The position numbers and the translations under genes are program-made. A stretch of DNA of 34,046 nt from JAWLHU01 sp049325315 (GTDB lineage: Bacteria; Bacillota; Sulfobacillia; Symbiobacteriales; Symbiobacteriaceae), in the NCBI GenBank assembly GCA_049325315.1, contig JBMONB010000226.1, positions 1 to 34,046 on the forward strand. Reading direction: 5' to 3'. Numbering within the stretch: the stretch's first letter is position 1; every line of letters starts with the position of its first letter. Positions 23,155 through 29,308 of the stretch are shown here, piece by piece. The notes beneath the pieces are model-generated. The model was not told the DNA's origin, searched no databases, and worked only from the letters and a program-made list of their open reading frames with translations.

Positions 23155-23183
23155 ATTATAACATTACTGTCAAATATCGGCAA
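23155..23183 (-). promoter_or_regulatory. promoter of the XRE gene
   Basis: On the minus strand TTGCCG (23183-23178) and TATAAT (23160-23155) are 17 nt apart. An additional TTGACA lies inside the spacer. A second AT-rich inverted repeat, ATAATT-AA-AATTAT, lies farther upstream at 23218-23231. Confidence 0.65.
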
Positions 23184-23331
23184 TACCTTTGTCGGATGCA
23201 GTCGCCGGGAGCGAACGATAATTAAAATTATTCCCTTATCCGGGATTTACAGCTTCCCCTCCCTTGTGTTACCATAAGATTGAGCCGGTGGGAAAATTAT
23301 CCTGCCGCATTGCTGGTAACGGGGGGATGGT

Positions 23332-23481
23332 ATGACTTCGGACCTGATCCTGAAGATGTGGATCGCCTTGATGCTGGTGGTAGCCATCATTGCTCTCAAC
23401 AACGCCACGCTTGCCGAACGCATCTTCCTATGGGCCGCACTGATTTTTTCTCGACTCGAGAACTCGGTTTCGAAGCGATAA
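23332..23481 (+). CDS. 49-residue one-helix membrane protein
   Basis: The ATG at 23332 is preceded by GGGGGGATGG. The product has a hydrophobic helix (MWIALMLVVAIIALNNATL) followed by a second moderately hydrophobic segment (IFLWAALIF) and a polar end (SRLENSVSKR). A terminator-like hairpin follows 30 nt downstream. It lies in the AT-richer island next to the XRE gene. No family recognised. Confidence 0.5.
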   Translation: MTSDLILKMWIALMLVVAIIALNNATLAERIFLWAALIFSRLENSVSKR

Positions 23482-23511
23482 TATCGGTTGTCCATAAACG
23501 CAGTTAGGCAC

Positions 23512-23545
23512 GGCAAATTGGTCCACCTTGCGGTGGGCTTTTGCC
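23512..23545 (+). terminator. terminator-like hairpin after the 49-residue gene
   Basis: CCACC (23523-23527) pairs with GGTGG (23532-23536), and an outer GGCAAA/TTTGCC pair (23512-23517 with 23540-23545) extends the structure. The T-run GCTTTT lies inside the outer arm. Confidence 0.6.
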
Positions 23546-23600
23546 GGGGAACTTCGTTCGCTCGTCGTGAATCCCATAGCGATCCCCCTAGAGGTGTACT

Positions 23601-23630
23601 CCCAGCTTTGGCTGGGCGTTTCTGTTTTTC
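23601..23630 (+). terminator. second rightward terminator
   Basis: CCCAGC (23601-23606) pairs with GCTGGG (23611-23616), followed by CGTTTCTGTTTTT. No gene is supported between 23546 and 23600, so it backs up the previous hairpin. Confidence 0.75.
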
Positions 23631-23641
23631 ACCAGCGTGAC

Positions 23642-23676
23642 AAAGCCGCCTGCACAGACGCAGGCGGCCGCTTTGT
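23642..23676 (-). terminator. terminator at the end of the acyl-CoA mutase operon
   Basis: GCCGCCTGC (23645-23653) pairs with GCAGGCGGC (23660-23668). On the minus strand it is followed by TTTGT, and it starts about 12 nt after the stop of the 67-residue gene. Confidence 0.8.
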
Positions 23677-23687
23677 ATGTATGTAGG

Positions 23688-23891
23688 CTACTGGGGCATG
23701 GGTGGGCGCGGCGCCTGAGGGGGGTTCTGCTGGTACTGTACCCACTGCCGCAGCTGGCGGAGTTCCCGGTGGACGGGCCAGTCGCTGAAGGCCACCACAA
23801 AGAGGACGATGACGTTCGCACCCGGAATGAGGAGCAGCAGGGAGAGAGCGCCGGACTTCCCCCACAGCTGCCGCTGCCTCTGCCATACCAA
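23688..23891 (-). CDS. small membrane protein (about 67 aa, start uncertain)
   Basis: The frame carries one clear hydrophobic helix (GALSLLLLIPGANVIVLFVVAF) followed by a polar, Pro/Gln-rich tail ending PPQAPRPPMPQ. Its stop is immediately followed by the operon terminator, which supports it as the coding frame. The TTG at 23891 has no good ribosome binding site. Two ATGs just upstream are in other frames, and an in-frame TGA prevents a longer reading. It follows the acyl-CoA dehydrogenase gene on the same strand. Function unknown. Confidence 0.5.
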   Translation of the reverse strand: MVWQRQRQLWGKSGALSLLLLIPGANVIVLFVVAFSDWPVHRELRQLRQWVQYQQNPPQAPRPPMPQ

Positions 23892-23936
23892 GACGGGCGC
23901 CAGCGGTCATACATGCCGCCGTCGGGATCGGATCAC

Positions 23937-25082
23937 TTAGTCCTTCAGCAGCGAACGGGAGATGACCAGCCGCTGAATCTCGCTGGTCCCCTCGTAGAGT
24001 TGGGTGATCTTCGCCTCGCGCATCAGGCGCTCCACCCGGTACTCCTGAATGTAGCCGTAGCCGCCGTGGATCTGGACCGCCTCGACGGTGTGCTTCATCG
24101 CCATCTCCGAGGCGAAGAGCTTCGCCATGGAGATCTCCTTGGTGGCCCGGGCGCCCTGCTGCATGAGGAAGGCGGCCCGGTAGAGCATCAGGCGGGCGGC
24201 GTCCAGGTCGGTGGCCATGTCGGCGATCTTCCAGGCGATCGCCTGGTGCTCCGAGATCGGCTTGCCGAAGGTGGTCCGCTCCTTGGAGTACTTGACCGAG
24301 TCATCCAGCGCCGCCTGGGTGATGCCTACCGCCTGGGCGGCGATGCCGATGCGGCCCCGGTCGAGAATCGCCATGGCGATCTTGAAGCCCTCACCCTCCT
24401 TGCCGAGCAGCTGGCCGGCGGGAATCCGGCAGTCCTCGAAGTGGAGCGTGGTGGTGTGGGAGGCGTGCAGGCCCATCTTCTCCATCGGCTTGCCCACCGA
24501 GAAGCCGGGGGTGTCGGCCTCCACCAGGAAGGCGGAGATCCCCTTGTGGCCCACCGACGGGTCGGGGTTGGTCCGGGCGAAGACCACATAGAGCCCAGCC
24601 TGGCCGCCGTTGGTGATAAAGGTCTTCTCGCCGTTGAGCACGTAGGAGTCGCCATCCTTGATGGCGGTGGCGCGCAGGGCGGCGGCGTCAGAGCCGGCGC
24701 CCGGCTCGGTCAGGGCGTAGGCGCCCAGGATCTCGCCGGCGGTCAGCTTCGGCAGGTACTTATCCTTCTGCTCCTGGGAGCCGAAGTGGTAGAGCGCCTC
24801 GGAGTGGAGCGAGCAGTGGACCTCGAAGATCACCGAGGTGACGGCGCAGGCCCGGGCCAGCTCCTCGATCACGATGGCGTAGCTGATCCAGTCCATGCCG
24901 CCGCCGTAGGGCTCGGGCAGGTGCATGTTCAGGTAGCCGTTCTCCGCCAGCAGCTTAAAGTTCCGCCACGGGAACTCGTGCTTTTGGTTAAACTCGGCGG
25001 CGCGAGGTGCGATCTCGTTGTCGCAGAGGTCACGAATGGCGTCGCGGATCATCTTCTGCTCGTCATTTAGCAAGAAATTCAT
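23937..25082 (-). CDS. acyl-CoA dehydrogenase
   Basis: A 381-residue FAD-dependent acyl-CoA dehydrogenase of normal length. It has YALTEPGAGSDAAALRATA and the C-terminal QIHGGYGYIQEYRVERLMREAKI. The putative catalytic Glu364 is in QLYEGTSEIQRLVI, the position used by short-chain and butyryl-CoA dehydrogenases. It oxidises an acyl-CoA to the 2-enoyl-CoA, passing electrons to ETF. The ATG at 25082 follows GGGGAGG. As the last enzyme gene of the mutase operon it may act on the branched or linear acyl-CoA interconverted by the mutase; substrate is inferred. Confidence 0.93.
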   Translation of the reverse strand: MNFLLNDEQKMIRDAIRDLCDNEIAPRAAEFNQKHEFPWRNFKLLAENGYLNMHLPEPYGGGMDWISYAIVIEELARACAVTSVIFEVHCSLHSEALYHFGSQEQKDKYLPKLTAGEILGAYALTEPGAGSDAAALRATAIKDGDSYVLNGEKTFITNGGQAGLYVVFARTNPDPSVGHKGISAFLVEADTPGFSVGKPMEKMGLHASHTTTLHFEDCRIPAGQLLGKEGEGFKIAMAILDRGRIGIAAQAVGITQAALDDSVKYSKERTTFGKPISEHQAIAWKIADMATDLDAARLMLYRAAFLMQQGARATKEISMAKLFASEMAMKHTVEAVQIHGGYGYIQEYRVERLMREAKITQLYEGTSEIQRLVISRSLLKD

Positions 25083-25135
25083 CGGTCTGCCTCCCCATCT
25101 GAATAGCGAATATCAGAGCGTGTATTGGCTGCTAC

Positions 25136-26269
25136 TTACTGACCGAAGTGGGTTCGGAGCATCTGGTCGGCGGCGGTGTAGGGGTCGATCTGGCGCTCGG
25201 CCACCGCCTGGGTCAGCCGCTCCAGATCGCCGGTCTGCCTGGCCCGGTCGAGCACCCGCCGTGCCGCCCGGCCGCCCACCAACTCCCGCAGCTTCGCCGC
25301 GGCGTCCTGGTGCTTCAGCAGCTCCCAGCGGCTGGTCTCCTTGAGGAAGGCGAGGTGCTGCTCCATCCGGTCGGTCAGTCCGTCGATTCCCTGGTCGTCC
25401 TTCGCCACCGTCTTGACCACCGGCGGGCGCCAGGAGACGTCGCCGGGGTTGGCGGTGCCGTGGCGCAGGGCGGCGTGGCGGGCAGCGTGGGTCAGCCAGC
25501 CGCCGGTCCCGCCCACCTCCTCGGTCGAGTGGTGCCCGGTGCGGTCCAGCCGCTCCAGGGCGCCACTGGCGGCTGGGGCCGGCGCATCCGGCGTGGCGGC
25601 CCAGCGGTTGGTGCCCGCCTCGCCCATGTGGCCCAGGTCGAGCATCATCTCGATCTCGGTCACGGTCCGGTCGGCGCCGTCCCGGTCCGCCTTGTTCACA
25701 GCAAAGACGTCGCCGATCTCCAAGATGCCGGCCTTGATCGCCTGAATGTCGTCCCCCATGCCGGGGATTAGCACCACGCAGGTGGTGTGCGCCAGCTCCA
25801 TGATCTCCACCTCAGACTGGCCGGCGCCCACCGTCTCCACGAGGATCACCTCGAAGCCGAAGGCGTCCAGCAGGGTGACCACGTCGCTGGTGGCCATGGA
25901 GATGCCCCCCAGGTGGCCCCGGGAGGCCAGGGAGCGCATGAAGACGCCCGGGTCTGAGAGCGTCCGCTGCATGCGGATCCGGTCGCCCAGAATCGCCCCG
26001 CCCGAGAAGGGGCTGGTGGGATCCACCGCCACAATGCCCACCGACTTGCCGCGGGCCCGAAAGGTGGTGGCCAGCCGGTCGACCAGGGTCGATTTGCCCG
26101 CCCCGGGAGGGCCGGTAATGCCGATGACATGGGCTTGCCCGGTGAGGGCGAACGCCTTGCGGATCAGGTCGTAGCCCTGGTCCGCCCCGTTCTCCACCCA
26201 GGTGATCGCCCGGGCCAGGGCCCGCCGGTCGCCGTTTTGGAAGCGTGCAAACAACTCGTCCGTCATCAT
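25136..26269 (-). CDS. meaB: MeaB-type GTPase chaperone of the B12 mutase
   Basis: The 377-residue G3E P-loop GTPase has Walker A GITGPPGAGKSTLVD, VDPTSPFSGGAILGDRIRM, ETVGAGQSEVEI and NKADRDGAD (about residues 191-199). MeaB proteins protect and reload adenosylcobalamin-dependent mutases. The protein carries an extra stretch of roughly 60 residues, Ala/Gly/His-rich, between the NKAD motif and WRPPVVKTVA (residue 280). The ATG at 26269 overlaps the stop of the B12-subunit gene (ATGA), giving translational coupling. Confidence 0.92.
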   Translation of the reverse strand: MMTDELFARFQNGDRRALARAITWVENGADQGYDLIRKAFALTGQAHVIGITGPPGAGKSTLVDRLATTFRARGKSVGIVAVDPTSPFSGGAILGDRIRMQRTLSDPGVFMRSLASRGHLGGISMATSDVVTLLDAFGFEVILVETVGAGQSEVEIMELAHTTCVVLIPGMGDDIQAIKAGILEIGDVFAVNKADRDGADRTVTEIEMMLDLGHMGEAGTNRWAATPDAPAPAASGALERLDRTGHHSTEEVGGTGGWLTHAARHAALRHGTANPGDVSWRPPVVKTVAKDDQGIDGLTDRMEQHLAFLKETSRWELLKHQDAAAKLRELVGGRAARRVLDRARQTGDLERLTQAVAERQIDPYTAADQMLRTHFGQ

Positions 26270-26667
26270 CGCTTCACATTCGCCTTCGTAAACTCGATGA
26301 TCTCCTCCAGGTCGGCGCCGGGGCCGAAGACCCGGGCGACCCCCGCCTCCAGAAGCGGCGGGACGTCATCTTCCGGGATCACCCCGCCGGCCAGGAAGAG
26401 GACATCGTCGACCCCCTGGTCCTTCAGGATCTGAATCAGTTGGGGGATCAGGACCGTATGGGCCCCCGCCAGCGACGAGACGGCCACCACGTCCACATCT
26501 TCCTGAATGGCGGCCTCCGCCACCGCCTCCGGGCGCTGGTAGATGCCGGTGTAGATCACCTCAAACCCGGCGTCCCGGTAGGCCCGGGCCACCACCTTCG
26601 CCCCGCGGTCGTGGGCGTCGAGGCCCAGCTTGGCCACGAGAACACGCAGCTTGCGCTCCACCTTCAC
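26266..26667 (-). CDS. B12-binding small subunit of an acyl-CoA mutase
   Basis: A 133-residue cobalamin-binding domain with the base-off signature LGLDAHDRGAKVVARAYRDAGFEV, where the histidine of DAHDRG ligates cobalt. SSLAGAHTVLIPQL and FLAGGVIPEDD follow. It is a separate chain, as in two-subunit mutases. GTG at 26667 gives MKVERKL; the nearby AGGAG better fits GTG 26661, so the start is uncertain by two codons. It is 12 nt from the large-subunit gene. Confidence 0.93.
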   Translation of the reverse strand: MKVERKLRVLVAKLGLDAHDRGAKVVARAYRDAGFEVIYTGIYQRPEAVAEAAIQEDVDVVAVSSLAGAHTVLIPQLIQILKDQGVDDVLFLAGGVIPEDDVPPLLEAGVARVFGPGADLEEIIEFTKANVKR

Positions 26668-26679
26668 TCACTCCTACGT

Positions 26680-28284
26680 CTAGTAGACCGACTCTTCGCG
26701 GTACTCGCCCCAGAGCTCACGCCACACATTGGCGATCTCGCCCTCGGTGCAGTACGCCTTGACGCATTCGATAATATAGGGCATCAGGTTCTCAGAGGTC
26801 TGGGAGGCACGCCGCAGCTCCGCCAGCGCCTGGTTGGCCCGCTGCTGGTCGCGGGTCGCCCGCACCTGCCGGGTCCGCTCAATCTGGCGCCGCTGGACCT
26901 CGGGGTTGATCTTGAGGATGTTGGTCTCCAGCTTCTCGTTGGGATCGGCGTAAACGTTGACGCCCACGACCTTGTAATCCTTGTTCATCACCCGCCGCTG
27001 GAAGCGGTAGGCGGAGTCGGCGATCTCCTGCTGGAAGAAGTTCTTCTCAATCGCCTTGACCACGCCGCCCAGCGCCTCGATCTTGGCGAAGTAGGCCAGC
27101 GCCTCCTCCTCGAGCTTGTTGGTCAGGTTCTCCACGAAATACGAGCCGGCCAGCGGGTCGACCACGTTGGCCACGCCGCTCTCCTCGGCCACAATCTGCT
27201 GGGTGCGCAGGGCGATGCGCACCGCATCTTCCGTGGGGAGCGCCAGCGCTTCGTCGTACGAGTTGGTGTGCAGAGACTGGGTGCCGCCCAACACCGCCGC
27301 CAGCGCCTGGAGCGCCACCCGGACGATGTTGTTCTCGGGCTGCTGGGCGGTCAGGCTGACGCCCGCCGTCTGGGCGTGGGTGCGGAGCATCCAGGACCGG
27401 GGGTTCTTGGCGCCGAACTTCTCCCGCATCACCCGGGCCCAGATCCGCCGGGCGGCCCGGAACTTGGCGATCTCCTCGAAGAAGTCGTTGTGCACATCGA
27501 AGAAGAAGGAGAGGCGCGGGGCGAACTCATCCACATCGAGGCCGGCCTTGATCCCCGCCTCCACGTAGGCGATGCCGTCGGCCAGGGTGAAGGCCAGCTC
27601 CTGGGCGGCGGTGGCGCCCGCCTCGCGAATGTGGTAGCCCGAGATGGAGATGGTGTTCCACTTGGGCACGTGCTTGGCGGTGAAGGCCATCACGTCGGTG
27701 ATCAGGCGGAGCGAGGGCTCCGGCGGGTAGATATAGGTCTTCTGGGCGATATAATCCTTCAGAATATCGTTCTGGATGGTGCCCGAGACCTGATTCCACG
27801 AGACGCCCTGCTGCTCGGCCACCGCCAGGTACATCGCCAGCATGATCGAGGCCGGCGGGTTGATGGTCATGGAGGTGGAGACCTTGTCCAGCGGAATCCC
27901 GTCGAACAGGATCTCGAAGTCCTTCAGCGAGTCGATGGCGACGCCGAGCTTGCCCACCTCGCCGTTGGCGTAGGGGTGGTCGGAGTCGTAGCCCAGCAGC
28001 GTGGGCATGTCGAACGCGGTGGAGAGGCCGGTCTGGCCCTGCTGGAGCAGGAACTTAAAGCGGGCGTTGGTCTCCTCCGCTGAACCGAAGCCGGCAAACT
28101 GGCGCATGGTCCAGAGCTTGCCGCGGTACATGGTCGGATGAACCCCGCGGGTATACGGGTATTCCCCGGGATCGCCCAGATCCCGGTCGTAGTCGAGGGT
28201 GCTGACATCATCCGGACCGTAGAAGCGCTTGACCTCACGGTCAGAGACGCCGGCGAAGCGCTGCTTCCGCTCCTCCGAAGCCAC
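26680..28284 (-). CDS. B12-dependent acyl-CoA mutase large subunit (methylmalonyl-CoA mutase family)
   Basis: A 534-residue TIM-barrel catalytic subunit with GTIQNDILK, YPPEPSLRLI, ISISGYHIREAG and GGTQSLHTNSYDEAL. The GTG at 28284 is chosen because AAGGAGGAA lies 6 nt upstream. Two substrate-recognition residues differ from methylmalonyl-CoA mutase. The motif TRGVHPTMY has His49 where the enzyme has Tyr (TRGPYxTMY), and AQKTYIYPP has Gln181 where it has Arg (Arg207 in Propionibacterium, Arg228 in human). Gln at that position is known from isobutyryl- and 2-hydroxyisobutyryl-CoA mutases. The product is therefore probably not a true methylmalonyl-CoA mutase; the real substrate is undetermined. 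It leads the operon with the B12 subunit and MeaB. Confidence 0.9.
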   Translation of the reverse strand: MASEERKQRFAGVSDREVKRFYGPDDVSTLDYDRDLGDPGEYPYTRGVHPTMYRGKLWTMRQFAGFGSAEETNARFKFLLQQGQTGLSTAFDMPTLLGYDSDHPYANGEVGKLGVAIDSLKDFEILFDGIPLDKVSTSMTINPPASIMLAMYLAVAEQQGVSWNQVSGTIQNDILKDYIAQKTYIYPPEPSLRLITDVMAFTAKHVPKWNTISISGYHIREAGATAAQELAFTLADGIAYVEAGIKAGLDVDEFAPRLSFFFDVHNDFFEEIAKFRAARRIWARVMREKFGAKNPRSWMLRTHAQTAGVSLTAQQPENNIVRVALQALAAVLGGTQSLHTNSYDEALALPTEDAVRIALRTQQIVAEESGVANVVDPLAGSYFVENLTNKLEEEALAYFAKIEALGGVVKAIEKNFFQQEIADSAYRFQRRVMNKDYKVVGVNVYADPNEKLETNILKINPEVQRRQIERTRQVRATRDQQRANQALAELRRASQTSENLMPYIIECVKAYCTEGEIANVWRELWGEYREESVY

Positions 28285-28318
28285 GATCAATTCCTCCTTG
28301 TCGTGTCCAAGTCTCCCT

Positions 28319-28332
28319 ACCAAACGTTTGGT
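28319..28332. promoter_or_regulatory. perfect 14-bp palindrome, likely operator of the mutase operon
   Basis: ACCAAACGTTTGGT is fully self-complementary. It lies 10 nt downstream of the -10 box and upstream of the ribosome binding site, so a bound regulator would block transcription. The shape suits TetR-family acyl-CoA-metabolism repressors; no such gene is in the window. Confidence 0.6.
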
Positions 28333-28342
28333 TCGTATTTAA

Positions 28343-28371
28343 ATCGTAGTGATGCGTTGGATAACTTGTAA
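28343..28371 (-). promoter_or_regulatory. promoter of the acyl-CoA mutase operon
   Basis: On the minus strand TTACAA (28371-28366) and TACGAT (28348-28343) are 17 nt apart, in a locally AT-rich stretch. Confidence 0.6.
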
Positions 28372-28403
28372 TGACTTCGCTCTTCACGGTCTTTCCTCCT
28401 GCC

Positions 28404-28730
28404 TCAAAATGCAAAGGCACCATGGGGTATGCCAAAGAGCCAGGGCCGCCGCACCTGGTGCTTCAGCCGAAGCTGTTCGAAGCGCCCATGGGCCCGGTCG
28501 TAGGCGGCCTGGGCGAACAGCGCCTGCGGATTGGACATGGAGAAGGCCAGCAGCGCCGCCTGCGGGTTGATCGCCGGGTTGAAGATGGTCAGCGCCGGAG
28601 AGAGCGCCGCCAGCGCCGCCTCGGGCGAGAGGGCGGAGAGGGCACAGATGGGGCAGAGCGCTGCCAGCTGGACAATGGGGTCGGTGAAGACCTCCTGGGT
28701 GACGGGCTCGTTGAGATTCATATGAGACAT
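28404..28730 (-). CDS. nonapeptide-repeat protein, paralogue 1 (no GFGK tail)
   Basis: The 108-residue protein contains three consecutive nine-residue units, DPIVQLAAL-CPICALSAL and SPEAALAAL. Then comes the core shared by all three neighbours, SPALTIF followed by NPAINPQAALLAF. The last third (SMSNPQALFAQAAYDRAHGRFEQ...) is unlike the others and lacks the Gly-Phe-Gly-Lys tail. Two cysteines lie in CPIC. The ATG at 28730 follows GGAGG with a 7-nt spacer. No signal peptide. I do not recognise the family; it is third in a same-strand series with 28812-29150 and 29309-29941. Confidence 0.75.
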   Translation of the reverse strand: MSHMNLNEPVTQEVFTDPIVQLAALCPICALSALSPEAALAALSPALTIFNPAINPQAALLAFSMSNPQALFAQAAYDRAHGRFEQLRLKHQVRRPWLFGIPHGAFAF

Positions 28731-28766
28731 GCATGTACCTCCATTCCTGGGCGGACCTATGCGTGG

Positions 28767-28796
28767 AAAACGGGGAGCCCCGTGGGACTCCCCGTG
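28767..28796 (-). terminator. terminator after paralogue 2
   Basis: CGGGGAG (28771-28777) pairs with CTCCCCG (28788-28794). On the minus strand the hairpin is followed by TTTT, 18 nt after the stop codon. Confidence 0.8.
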
Positions 28797-28811
28797 ATCG
28801 CAGAGGCTGGG

Positions 28812-29150
28812 TTAGATGACACCAAAGCCCTTGCCGAATCCCTTGCCAAACGGCTTGGCAAAGCCCTTGCCGAAGCCGCCCTTACCCGCCTTGCCGAAGC
28901 CGCCCTTGCCGGTCAGGGCGAGGGTGGGAGCGGCGCCCGGGTTCCACTGCAGCAGGGCGGCCTGCGGGTTGACAGCCGGGTTGAAGATGTTAAGCGCAGG
29001 GCTCTTGGCGGCCAGCGCTGATGTCGGACTGAACGCTGCCAGGCCGAGGGCCGGGTTCAGGGCGCCCAACTGAACCGCCGGATTGTTAAAGATCGCCGTG
29101 GGCGAGCTGGGTTTCGCCGCTTGAGCGAGTGGGTTCAAAGCGCTAAACAA
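28812..29150 (-). CDS. nonapeptide-repeat protein, paralogue 2, with Gly-Phe-Gly-Lys tail
   Basis: The TTG at 29150 follows GGGAGG with an 8-nt spacer and gives a 112-residue protein starting FSALNPLAQAAK after the initiator. Repeat units are NPAVQLGAL, NPALGLAAF and SPTSALAAK, then SPALNIF and NPAVNPQAALLQW, then NPGAAPTLALTGK. The tail is GGFGKAGKGGFGKGFAKPFG followed by two KGFG units and VI. The tail is cationic, glycine-rich and aromatic. No signal peptide or cysteine. The family is not recognised; a structural or surface-assembly role is conceivable but only speculation. Confidence 0.75.
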   Translation of the reverse strand: MFSALNPLAQAAKPSSPTAIFNNPAVQLGALNPALGLAAFSPTSALAAKSPALNIFNPAVNPQAALLQWNPGAAPTLALTGKGGFGKAGKGGFGKGFAKPFGKGFGKGFGVI

Positions 29151-29231
29151 GGTAGGAACCTCCCTGTAGTAAGGTAGTCTTCCTGGCAGGGGCACAGACG
29201 GCCGGGAGCCGGCTCGCCTCAACGCTCCCTG

Positions 29232-29304
29232 ACCCAGGACTGCAAACCGGTCAAGTCAATCTCCCGGGATTGCCTGCCGGTTTGCAGCCAGAATGCTCCT
29301 GGGT
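29232..29304 (-). repeat. long imperfect hairpin between paralogues 2 and 3
   Basis: ACCCAGGA (29232-29239) pairs with TCCTGGGT (29297-29304), and CTGCAAACCGG (29240-29250) pairs with CCGGTTTGCAG (29277-29287). The two arms are continuous on the left but split by a 9-nt bulge on the right. It lies 5 nt after the stop of paralogue 3. No T-run follows. Confidence 0.7.
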
Positions 29305-29308
29305 ACCC

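Noticed and set aside
23637..25070. Rightward frame (477 codons) opposite the acyl-CoA dehydrogenase
   Set aside because: Shadow of a strongly conserved enzyme, and it begins inside a terminator hairpin.
26245..28083. Long rightward frame (612 codons) opposite the mutase genes
   Set aside because: It is antisense to three well-conserved enzymes, with His/Leu/Gly/Arg-biased composition and no recognisable domain.
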